Below, piece by piece: positions 10,350 to 19,578 of a DNA stretch of 31,055 nucleotides. The translations under genes were made by a program, and so were the position numbers. Where the stretch lies: positions 1-31,055 of the forward strand of contig CAXKVV010000029.1 of the NCBI GenBank assembly GCA_964058805.1, written 5' to 3'. The notes beneath the pieces were generated by a model. The model ran no database searches and was not told the DNA's origin. It saw only the letters and a list, made by a program, of their open reading frames with translations. Positions within the stretch are counted from its first letter, which is position 1; each line of letters opens with the position of its first letter. The stretch comes from Schoenoplectus triqueter (Eukaryota > Streptophyta > Magnoliopsida > Poales > Cyperaceae).

Positions 10350-10395
<46 letters not shown>
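10350..10395. repeat. (CA)n(TA)n microsatellite at a MITE junction
   Basis: About 15 CA units are followed by about 8 TA units, starting at the right edge of the foldback MITE. The TACAC target duplication probably seeded the CA expansion. Confidence 0.9.
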
Positions 10396-11102
10396 CATTT
10401 TGAAATGAAAATGGAGGTATTTATATTTAATTTTATGCATAAATTAAGGACTTTGTAATCAAATATTGGACATTTTGAGCTCTGCACAAAAAGTTACAGT
10501 TCAATTAATTAATAAACTAAAAGTTTGATTCTTGTTCTTAAGCTTTTCCTTTTTTAACATACTAAAAGAAATCGTATTTTCTAGACTTTGCTACTTTGGT
10601 AGCAAACAAAGTTAGGCAGCCCGCTACATCTTCAAATTGAGCCCAAAGTAAGACCATTCTGAACGCCAGCGTCAATAGAAAATCGCTAGTATAGCTCCAA
10701 TATCTATTTTCGTTTGACACGATTTTAGTTAGGAGTCCTTTTCTAGGGGATTTTTTATTATAAATTCAATTGTAATGCGGATCATTTTATCAATATATTT
10801 AGTTGGGTCATGTCAAATTTTGTTTTGCATTTTTCTATTTGTATATCTTTCCCTAGAAGTTGTGCCCGCACAATGTACCTTTTTTCTTTTCTTTTTTTGA
10901 AGTAGCAAGTTACTCACTTGCTAGATTGAATTAAAAAAAAAGAACGTTATATACATTTGTACACCCGGTACGTTTCCCTCATAACACACCATTTTTTATT
11001 TGAGAAATTCGTTACATATAATTATAAACTAAAAAAATAAAAGACCAAGTACCAATCTTTTTCTTGACCGAGACTTGTCATCCAATAATAAAAACTACAC
11101 TA
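10396..11102. other. Intergenic DNA, one small hairpin
   Basis: No gene recognised. A perfect 8-bp inverted repeat with a 4-nt loop (TAGCAAGT at 10903-10910, ACTTGCTA at 10915-10922) lies between poly-T and poly-A tracts. Confidence 0.5.
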
Positions 11103-11411
11103 TATGAGTGTCAATTATTGACCTGACATGCTCTGAAGATAAATAAGTCATATATAAATTTAATTTTTTGACCCAAACGATTAATTATTTTTTGAAGTAA
11201 TTTTAAATCTTAAATATACATTAATTATACACTAATTAAGTTTAATATAAATTAAATAATATTTAATTATTTAAAATAATTTAAATATAATTAATAAATA
11301 TTTATTTATTTTTCACGGGTTGGATCAGATCGATGAATCAGATCAGGTCAAGAAAAATAATAATATTATGATGACCCAATCCGAACCCGAACCGACCTAT
11401 TAACACTCCTA
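11103..11411. mobile_element. Small hAT-like MITE
   Basis: The left end TATGAGTGTCAATTATTGAC pairs with the complement of the right end, TAGGAGTGTTAATAGGTCGG; both resemble hAT-type TAGGGGTGTCAAT ends. The right end continues into GGTTCGGGTTCGGATTGGGT on the complementary strand, another feature common in these MITEs. The centre is AT-rich and non-coding. I could not find a convincing 8-bp target duplication, so the exact ends are uncertain. Confidence 0.5.
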
Positions 11412-11491
11412 GTATAGGGTCATACCTTCCAACTCTATTTTTCCTTCTCTACACACACTACAACAGAACTGAGCTTTACTAACACTAATTT

Positions 11492-11822
11492 ACTAATGGT
11501 TTTCACTGAAAACCATTAGTAACATTGGGCGGTGACAGTTTGAAAAATAAATTCAACTATTTTATAACGGTATAGAAGAAAAAACGTTACAAAAATATGT
11601 TAGAAAATGTAAAAAAAATATCGACAATATTTACTAACAATTTACTATTAATAACAGTTAGCAAAACCCAACGCAAAAATATTTTCTAACAGTTTATAAT
11701 TAAAAATCGTTAGTAAAAGTTTTTTACGCTGGGTTTGCTAACGGTTATTAATAGAAAACCGTTAGGAAAGTTTTTTATGCTGGGTTTTACTAACGATTAT
11801 CTATAGAAAATCATTAGTAAAG
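11492..11822. repeat. CACTA left subterminal palindromic repeats
   Basis: About six units of roughly 30 bp, each an inverted repeat. The first is at 11492-11520, with arms ACTAATGGTTTTC and GAAAACCATTAGT. Later units, near 11634, 11685, 11737 and 11789, read CTAACnGTT...AAnCGTTAG with varying internal bases. The last two also share a 52-bp direct period that includes TTTTTTACGCTGGGTTT and TTTTTTATGCTGGGTTT. Confidence 0.8.
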
Positions 11823-12558
11823 GTTCATGCACAAATAATATATCCCAAGTACATCTCTGTGACAGCCATCAACTCATTCGATTAGGTTTCTCTCTTCTTC
11901 AACCAGCTTCTGATCTAAGTTTTTTTTCTATCTCTAAATTAGGTTTTAATTGGTATATTTGTTAAATTAGTTAATTTCTAATTAGATTATTAATTGATCA
12001 GCAGCCAACAACCAGCAACCATCTCTTTTTCTTCAACCAGCTAGTTGTACCCTTCTTTAAGGTATATTTTTAACTTTCATCTCTAAATTAGTTTAATTAA
12101 TTAGTTATTAGATGTACATGATAAATTACTTATTAGTTGCTAGTATTATTTACATAACTAATTAATTAAATATATATTTATAAATATATATAATTAATTG
12201 ATAATATTGTCATATAGGACCAATTTATCGAAATTTGAAAATAATTTTGGTTGGTACATATTCAAGATTAATTCAATAGGGATTAACAACATGTAAATAT
12301 TTTTTGTTACACTAAACATCTTCTTTGATTTGTCGATTTACAAAACAATCTTAAATTTTACAATTTTTCTTGTTTGAGTTTTGTGCAGGGATTGAAATAC
12401 AAAATGGATTAGTGCACAAGAACCAAGACTAATGATGGGATGTAAGAGCTTAATCAAAATTGTATTAGATTTAGGTTTAGTTAGACTCAAACTTGGTTGA
12501 ATTGGTTAAATTAAATTGAGCTTAAACTGTAAGAAAACAAAAAAAAATAGACCAAACA

Positions 12559-12968
12559 GTTATAACAGTTCATGAACAGTTATAATGACTCATGAAAAGT
12601 TATAACGATTCATGAAGAGTTATAATGATTCAAAGAGTTATAACGATTCATGTTGTTTAGCCAAAAATTTAGAAGTTCTTTTTATCTGTAAAATTTCAGA
12701 GCATAACGTTGTGTAACGATTCATGAAGAGTTATAATGGTTCATGAATAGTTATAACGATTCATTGAAGAGTTATAACGGTTCATTGAAGAGTTATAACG
12801 GTTCATCAAGAGTTATAACGATTCACGAAGAGTTATAACGGTTCATCAAGAGTTATAATGGTTCATTGAAGTGTTATAACGGTTCATCAAGAGTTATAAC
12901 GATTCATGAAGAGTTATAACGGTTCATTGAACATTTATAACGATCCGTGAATCATTATAACGATTCAG
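12559..12968. repeat. 20-bp tandem repeat array upstream of a TATA box
   Basis: About 17 units with consensus GTTATAACGATTCATGAAGA and the variant GTTATAACGGTTCATCAAGA, each 18-21 bp. Five units at 12559-12650 are separated by a 60-bp unrelated insert from about 12 more at 12713-12968. The array ends about 36 bp before the TATA box. The AACGGTT and AACGATT cores resemble MYB-type sites, which suggests an enhancer role, but that is inference from motif similarity. Confidence 0.95.
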
Positions 12969-13003
12969 GCTGAAAGTTAATTCTAATCAGCTTCAGGAGG
13001 TCT

Positions 13004-13010
13004 ATATAAA
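13004..13010 (+). promoter_or_regulatory. TATA box of the nested LTR-like promoter
   Basis: TATATAA within GTCTATATAAAGGGG, a strong plant TATA context, lies directly downstream of the 20-bp array. Transcription would start about 30 bp further on, inside the candidate LTR. No protein of convincing length follows. Confidence 0.6.
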
Positions 13011-13571
13011 GGGGTTACTCTCTCACTTTAAAATCTATCTAATCCATCTAGCTAAATCATTACTCCAGAGAGCTTACTAGCCATTTACAAAGTGAGAGAG
13101 ATAGTTCAAGAGATAGAAACACTCAATTAGTCAAATTTTTATTTAAGCTCAATCTAGCTCTTTTCTATTCTCCCAACTTGATCGTTCGTGATTTTTTTGT
13201 AATTCGTTTCTTGAGCTGTAGTGATCATATTTTTCTTGAGTGTGTTGTCACTCACTTCTTATTTTGGGTGTGTTGTCACTCACATTTTTGTATGTGTTCT
13301 CACTCTTGTTGTCGATAGGCTTAGCAGCCCATTTTTGTGTAAGGGACCAAGTTCTACAAGTGTAAAACTACTTTTTTGTATTTCGACTCAACCTCAATTA
13401 TTGGAGGTTGAGAGTCCCGAAGACGTAGTCATTTTTAATCTGAACTCTGTTACATCTTGTGTTCTTGTTTGATCTTTCCTTTTCTTTTCTCACATTTCTT
13501 TGATTGCTATATTCTTGTAAGAATTGAATCAAATTGAATTGTATTCCGCTACCATTACCCTTGAACACTAA

Positions 13572-14354
13572 GCCCTAAATCGGTTTATACATTTCTATCT
13601 TAGGTTCTTTATATTCTTGGACTATTTTGACTTTTAATACTACCATCCTAGGTCTATCATTTTTTTATCAATAATATACAAATATATGAAGCTTATACTC
13701 ATATGATAATTTAAATTTATTGTAGGACATTTAGACATTATTAGATGATACATAATAAGAAAAAGAAGAACCAACTTGATTATGTCAGACTCACGGTATA
13801 AATTCTATACCTAATTGAAATTAAAAAAATTATAATATTTGAGGTTTTTGTGTAAATTTAGAGTCTAGTGCAACATGACGGCAAAAAATATGGTTATTAT
13901 GTTATGAGATTAATTCATAACATTATCTCAAATTACCACGACTCGAAAGTTTTATCTAAGGTTTTAAAAACTTATAAAGCGTATGTTTAATTATATATAT
14001 TGTTCAAATTACTAATTATTTTATATTTCTTTGAAACACTAGATGAAACCAAGTCTAATGCCATATCGATAAGATTTTATTGATGAAGTAAAAAAATGAT
14101 GGTTGAATTTGTTAAAGAAAATATATGACTTGTTATAAATTTTGTTCTAAACTTTTATAATATATATTGTGATGATGTGAATTATCAAATTGCATATGTG
14201 ATATGTTATTTTTTATATTTATTGTGTGTACATGTGATATATATTTTATTTTATGTTGAAAAAAATATCAATTTGATGAGCTGATGATGTGTGAATTATA
14301 TATGGCTAGCATGGGCTGGCCACAGAAAAATAGAAAATATTTAAAAAAATATTA
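13572..14354. other. Interior of the CACTA element, non-coding
   Basis: AT-rich, stops in all frames, no transposase motif. It probably represents the original interior of the non-autonomous element. Confidence 0.55.
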
Positions 14355-14760
14355 TTTTGCTAATGGTTTGTTATATAAAATAATATTTTCTAATGGTTTT
14401 ATCATTAAAAATCATTAGTATACATCTTTCCTAACAGTTTTATAATAAAAACCATTAGGAATGTTCAGTAACAAAGTCCTCTTCGGACCAACATTTGCTA
14501 AAGATTTTTAAAATAAAATCGTTAGAAAAGCTCAGCGAAAAATATTTGAAGACTACGCATTTGCTAACGGTTTTGAGAAGAAAATTGTTAGGGAACCAGT
14601 TACATTTGCTAACGGTTTTTAATTAGAAATCGTTAGAAAATCTCAACAGAAAGTGTCTACATTTTCTAACGGTCGCTTAGACCTTTTCTAACCCCCATTA
14701 ATAACGATCGTAAAACTATTAATAAATTCTTTTTAAAACCGTTAATAAAACTCTTTTGTA
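14355..14760. repeat. CACTA right subterminal palindromic repeats
   Basis: A series of units matching the left end: CTAATGGTTTTATCATTAAA near 14390, CTAACAGTTTTATAATAAA near 14432, CTAACGGTTTTGAGAAG near 14563, CTAACGGTTTTTAATTAG near 14609 and CTAACGGTCGCTTAGACC near 14668, most followed by the complementary ATCGTTAG or ACCATTAG arm. The final CCGTTAATAAAACTC leads into the terminal repeat. Confidence 0.8.
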
Positions 14761-14768
14761 CAGTGACA

Positions 14769-14915
14769 GCTCTCTAAAATAATATTAATAGAGGCTCACC
14801 AAATAATTGGTTATGGCGTAACATCATGTCTCAATAAATGCTATAAGCCTGTAATGTATACTATATATAGACGAATCTAGTGCCAAAAATTGACTCTGAT
14901 CTACCAATCCATACT
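14769..14915. repeat. Duplicated block, copy 1
   Basis: Shares with 15442-15567, in the same order and strand: CTCTnnAAAATAATT, TGTCTCAATAAA, GTAATGTATACTATATATAG ACGAA (two consecutive pieces), TTGCCA-like sequence and GACTCTGATCTACCAATCCA. The copies are 655 bp apart. The CACTA element is inserted at its left edge. The shared TATACTATATATAG could be an old promoter, but no gene follows. Confidence 0.8.
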
Positions 14916-15441
14916 ATGAGTTAATTACTACAAATTATAATAATTATCTTCTTCGAATTCAATCATATAATAAATTATAATGATTGAATAGTATTTAGTA
15001 GAGATTCTTTTTAAATGATATAATGAGACAGTATAAGATTTTATTTTATATAAGATAATATATATTTTTAATATGTTTTATTCTCTAGTAGATAAAAAAA
15101 TTTGACAAGAGATGCTTATATTCTTCAATTTATTTATTTTAAAATGAATCAAGTTGGAATTAATTGCAAATTTATATTTTGATTTCATAGTAGTAAAATA
15201 GAGATACATTTATATGAAAGAAATAAGTTCTGATATTTTTTCTACAAAATAATGATAAACTAAGTAATATATTAGTGTTATTTGTTAGTACTTGTTACTG
15301 TTTTATTATCCGTTTATTTTAATGGATAAAGAATAATAATAAGTATTCTAATTTTAATGGGTTAGATAAGATATGAATAAAAAATATTTCAAATAAAATG
15401 ATAATGAAAATATCTCCGTTTGATTCGTACGTAGCCATTGA
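14916..15441. other. AT-rich spacer between duplicated blocks
   Basis: AT-rich, no open frame, no recognised element. Confidence 0.6.
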
Positions 15442-15567
15442 TATCTCTAACAAAATAATTGATTGTGGCATCACACTCAGTGTCTCAATAAAATGGCTGT
15501 AAGCTGTAATGTATACTATATATAGACGAATTTATTGCCAGACTCTGATCTACCAATCCATATATAC
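15442..15567. repeat. Duplicated block, copy 2
   Basis: Second copy of the block at 14769-14915, with similarity strongest at its right half (15483-15567). It runs directly into the target duplication of the MITE at 15577-15963. Confidence 0.8.
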
Positions 15568-15576
15568 TGGATGAAT

Positions 15577-15963
15577 GAGAAGGGATCCAATTACCATTTT
15601 TTTGGTGCCCATAGTGTCTATTTATTTATTTATGTATAAATTTGAAAATATGAACCGTTAGATGTATTCTATATCATCTCAATTGTATGTATATGAAAAA
15701 TAAAAAAAAAATTAACTTTATTTGAATAGCCATCAAGTAACGTGTCTAAATTGTAAAATTTGGTCCGTTGATTTTATTAACGCTTGATACCTATATAAAT
15801 AATATTGAAATGATATATTTTTTTGTATACATATATAAGATGATATTTACAAAATATTTCTTCAATTAGTTTTGTTATTTAAAAATTTAAATAATAGTTA
15901 TTTGATATTTAATTTTAATGACACCGATGTGGCACCAAAATGGTGGTAATTGGATCCCTTCTC
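15577..15963. mobile_element. Mutator-like MITE with 10-bp target duplication (387 bp)
   Basis: The terminal inverted repeat starts GAGAAGGGATCCAATTACCA at both ends and is followed by TTTTTTTGGTGCC on the left and CCATTTTGGTGCC on the right. Perfect 10-bp direct repeats CTGGATGAAT flank it at 15567-15576 and 15964-15973, within the 9-11 bp range of Mutator-like elements. The interior is AT-rich and non-coding. The clean ends and duplication suggest a relatively young insertion. Confidence 0.9.
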
Positions 15964-15973
15964 CTGGATGAAT

Positions 15974-17613
15974 ATGATCAGATGTCATGTTTTCCATTGT
16001 CGCTGTCATATATTTAATATTTCTAATATTATTTATTTATACATAAAGTGAGTGATCAAATGCATTACAATGTTTTTGACAGTAAATTCTGTACCAAGAC
16101 ACATATCTTTAAAATTAATTTAATGTCAGAGATTGCTTCGGCACGCGCGTATTATTAATTATTTTGTAAAACAAAACATATATATGTTGATCAATTGGAT
16201 CACAGACTTGCAAATGTGGTAGTTCACAAGAATATCAAAAATTTATTTTGATATATCTATTCAAGAGAAACTAAATATGAAGCTTGTATCTCTGTGCTTT
16301 AATTCGATCAGAATATCTATAAGTACCAATTTTAATTCTGTAAAGAGGACTCATTTCATCCAATTAATCAAGACTGATGTCAAAGCTCCATGTTGGATTT
16401 TTCCTATCTGTACTGGTTTATCTGATATGGAAACTTATACCATGCAATAATGCTTGATGACAATACAGTCCCCTACTCCCCTTTACTGTTACAAAAGGTC
16501 CTTATTTTATGTTCTGCATCGGCGAGTACATTATAAGCTAGCTAGAATTGGTGGGCATTTTAGAGGCCCAAAGCATTTTTCAGTACAAATGGGCTGCCCA
16601 ATGGAAAGATAAAATTTAAAGGCAAACCAATATAGACTGAGACTGGGCTTGGTCTAAATTTATGTCATAATTATATGTTGACTTTGGGTATTATTTCCTT
16701 CCCAGCGTACCAATTGGAGCTTGGTACGCCACCAGTTTCAGTTGAAACAGGACTGATTTGGATACCACAGTATCCACAGAGTTTACAACTAATTATTATC
16801 CTATTCGCTGCTTGAAAATTTGCTGGTACACTGACTGTTCATGCCACATCACGCATTTAGGAAACAAATACGAACTTATTTCTTCAAAATGTCGTTTATA
16901 TATACCTTTAAATGACACATTCAAATTGTTGGGGTCTATGTTATGGGTAAAATTAACATTGCAAATTTATAAAATTTGTATCTATTAATATGAAGTCAAG
17001 CGGTTAAGAAATAATAAAAAATGAATGCACGAAAATATCTAATAAGGCTTCAATTTTTTTACCGTTTGACTTTGCACTAAATGAATTCGAAAATTTATAA
17101 ATTTATTATGTAAACTTAATACTCGTGATATAATTAGTTCTCTTTTGGAAATTTTTAGTTGAGCTTACCAAAAGCGTACTAAAAAATATCCATATTGAAC
17201 ACTATAAAGAAATTTCCAAAGAAAATTAATAAAAAAATACATATATCAGTTGATATAAAAAAACAAAACATCTCTGTAACACATGTCTAATCGATATTTA
17301 CTTTCATGGAGAAACAAGCATATTATTTTTCCCTTCATATCGCATATTGGTAGAGCTGAGTTCTCAATACATCTATTTAAAGATGAGAATTTATTCAAAA
17401 AAAATTTGATGTTATTTTCAAACAATTTTTAGTAATTATATCTATTCCGCTTTAACTTTACTATGTTGGTCAAGCAAAAAGTTAGTAGTTAGTACCCAAA
17501 GAAGAAAAAAGCTGCTGCATCAAGTACTGCATGCTTTCTATCCCAAATATAATGAGACACCTACCTTCTCCGTAAAGTTCAGACACATTATTAATGTTCG
17601 ACTTTTCCATGCT
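15974..17613. other. Intergenic DNA, no confident gene
   Basis: Mostly AT-rich. A 76-codon open stretch at 16758-16988 contains WYTDCSCHITHLGNKYEL, faintly like the protease motif of Copia elements but lacking the DSG/DTG triad, so it is at best an eroded remnant. Nothing else is recognised. Confidence 0.5.
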
Positions 17614-17634
17614 TACTGTGTGTGTGTGTGTGTG
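17614..17634. repeat. (TG)n tract and possible LINE target duplication
   Basis: TACTGTGTGT followed by further TG units up to the LINE T-run. TACTGTGTGT recurs at 24715-24724 at the presumed 5' edge of the LINE. The low complexity weakens the call. Confidence 0.4.
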
Positions 17635-17915
17635 TTTTTTTTTTTGAGTAATGACCCGTAGATGTTTTCATTAACTAATTAACCAGATGTTACACTGACT
17701 TACATGCCGCTACCTTACTTAATACTCGAAAAATAAAAAAGGAAACCACAAAGCTAGATAATGTCATGCTAAGAAAATAGAAAAACTAAAAATAGAAGAA
17801 ACGTCCTTCATGAGGAAACTTGATTTCATTAGATTGAACGTTTCTGAACTAGAGAATCTTGAACCAATTGTTCTCTAGTTCCATCGATAAGTGATGCTCG
17901 TAGGCCGAGGTTGTG
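17635..17915 (-). other. LINE 3' UTR and poly-A tail
   Basis: Untranslated end of the LINE. On the minus strand it runs from the RNase H stop to CTACGGGTCATTACTC and an 11-nt A-run. It contains no open frame. Confidence 0.75.
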
Positions 17916-18728
17916 CTAGGCACCCCTTACGAACTCTATCCCGTTCTTCTTTGCCAAATTTGCCAGCGTGTGTGGAGGTCCCAGTGCTTCCCTACACACG
18001 TGATGAATCCTGATACGTTCTCCCTCTCCTTCCATAGTTCTCCGCAGCCGCTCTACCAGCTCTGCCGCTCGCCAGGATGGGCATTGTCCCGCCATGCCCC
18101 CATCTAGTGCTTGCACTAATGCCCGGATGTCTGTATATATTACCACTTTAGTCCCCGATTTTGCTCGCTCTGTCCACTGTCGAAGTGCTGATTTAGTCGC
18201 CATCGCCTCGGCTGTGAAAGCATCCGGTGCACTAATGGTGTATCTTGCCGACCAAGTTAGGACTCCTGTGGCATTGTAGGTGAGGTAGGCAAGACCTGTT
18301 TTACTAGATTGGTTCCAAGAAGCGTCCACCAATAGCACCTCAGTGTCCCTCGATATTTGATACTGAATGGTCTGGGGTGTGCGAACCACTTCATTATGGA
18401 TGCTTTGTGGTGTCAGCATTGCTTGGGCCTGGTGGACTATGGAAATTGGTTTGAAGTCTTTGGCACTAATGACCATCGCATTGTGAGCCTTACAAATGCA
18501 CCACATTATATTTGTTGCTAATGCCAATTGGTCCCTACTGAGCTTACCTCGAATATAAGTCAGCACATCTTTGAAAAGTATGGGTAGCTCCTTGGTTCGA
18601 ATGGCCATACTCGCAGCGAACCACACTGCCCGCGAACCTAGGCAGAAGAACAGTATGTGACCCATAAATTCATTCTCCTCTCCGCACTTTTGACATGTTG
18701 GTGGTATCAAGTGTATTCGCCTGTGCAT
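17916..18728 (-). pseudogene. LINE zf-RVT knuckle and RNase H domain
   Basis: This 270-codon open stretch is the longest in the element and forms the C-terminus of its ORF2. Residues 12-29 give a zinc knuckle (C12, C15, H24, C29) of the zf-RVT type that follows reverse transcriptase in plant LINEs. Residues about 131-265 form an RNase H fold with acidic residues D135 in VLLVDASWN, E174 in TAEAMATKSAL and D200 in VIYTDIRALVQAL. The last motif, HTLANLAKKNG, has His and Asn where classical RNase H has Asp, as is common in plant RVT_3 proteins. The domain would remove RNA from RNA-DNA hybrids during cDNA synthesis. The start Met is internal: homologous sequence continues upstream in another frame at 18824-19087. 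It is therefore a fragment of a broken ORF2. Confidence 0.9.
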
Positions 18729-18823
18729 GACAGCTGTCGTAGCGATGCCATCGTGACATGGTCACCAAAGGAAGGTTTTCACTCGCAGAATTACATCGAT
18801 GTCCTCCCAGACCAGCGTCCAGA

Positions 18824-19578
18824 TCAGATTATCTCTTGTCTGCCCCCATTTGTTAGCGCATCATACCTTGCCTTGACCGAGTAGACCCCACTGGTGTGGC
18901 CGGCCCATAGTAGTCTGTCAGAGAGCACTGCATTGGTACCGGTGGTGGGATTGTTCGACATATCTGGTCTGCTACTAGTTCCCCCACTAGTTGGATGAGC
19001 ATGGGTCTGTTCCATCCTGTGCCATCCTCGCCCACCAGGTCTGCCACACACTAGCTCATGGAGTTGGTCCCAGCGGCCTCGTCCCATTGGTCGAACAAGG
19101 GTTGCCCAATCGCCAGGATATTAGTGCCATTTCCTATCACCCATCTGGTAGCCCCCCGAAAAAATTTCTTCAGCTCCACCATGTGTTTCCAGAGTGAGGC
19201 AGCCTTAGCTATCGCTGTCACCTCCCATATGACCATAATTGTGCAGTATTTGGCTCGCATTACTGCCATTCACTGTTTGTCACAACGTGCCATGAAGTTC
19301 CATACTAGTTTCAGGACTAATGCATCGTTCATCTTCTGTAGGTCTCTAATACCCAGCCCCTCATTCCGTCTGTCCTGCCATACTGTGGTCCAGGCTATGA
19401 GGGTCAAGTATCTCTTTTTGTGGATCGTGCCCCATAAGAACTTCCTCAAAGAGAGGTGATCTCGTTCACGATCTTCTTGAGTACTGGGGAGACGGACATG
19501 TAGTAGACTAGCATGGATGTTAGGGTGGCCTTTATTAATGTCTCTCGACCCGCCTGTGACGGCAAACTCACCTTCCAC
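18824..19578 (-). pseudogene. LINE ORF2 connector between RT and RNase H
   Basis: Three open stretches in two frames (19270-19578, 19051-19269, 18824-19087) give the usual segment downstream of plant L1 reverse transcriptase. Landmarks in order are LRKFLWGTIHKKRYLTLIAW, VWQDRRNEGLGIRDLQKMND, LWKHMVELKKFFRGATRWVI with GNGTNI, and SDRLLWAGHTSGVYSVKARY. In intact relatives these lie in one frame with the polymerase upstream and the zinc knuckle downstream. Here frameshifts fall near 19270 and between 19051 and 19087, and another separates this part from the RNase H stretch. No catalytic residues are expected in this region. Confidence 0.85.

Larger units (their letters stand above)
12433..13567 (+). 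mobile_element. Candidate solo LTR nested in the CACTA element
   Basis: The segment begins with TG and ends with CA (13566-13567), and CTAA lies immediately outside both ends (12429-12432, 13568-13571). In order it has an upstream region with a tandem array, a TATA box at 13004-13010, a transcribed-leader-like stretch with TGTGTTGTCACTCAC twice (near 13240 and 13269), and a T-rich region. This is the U3-R-U5 layout of a retrotransposon LTR. A second LTR, primer-binding site and coding region are absent. The 4-bp flanks could match by chance, so the boundaries are tentative. Confidence 0.45.
11456..14765. mobile_element. Non-autonomous CACTA (En/Spm-like) transposon, 3.3 kb
   Basis: The left terminus CACTACAACAGAACTGAG and the complement of the right terminus, CACTGTACAAAAGAG, share CACT plus a closely matching ACAAnAGA, and the expected 3-bp target duplication ACA is present at 11453-11455 and 14766-14768. 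Both ends carry several palindromic subterminal units built on CTAACGGTTTT...AAAACCGTTAG, as CACTA elements do for transposase binding. No TNPA-like or TNPD-like frame is visible, so it would have moved in trans. An LTR-like segment with its own promoter occupies 12433-13567. Confidence 0.85.

Noticed and set aside
13221..13472. 83-codon plus-strand open frame downstream of the TATA box
   Set aside because: No recognised domain, no upstream coding context, and it lies in a T-rich leader of the candidate LTR; more likely non-coding.
16758..16988. WYTDCSCHITHLGNKYEL resembling a Copia protease region
   Set aside because: The DSG/DTG catalytic triad is missing and no gag, integrase or polymerase sequence lies nearby; similarity could be chance.
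18094..19459. Several plus-strand open frames opposite the LINE
   Set aside because: Shadows of the minus-strand coding sequence, without family motifs of their own.
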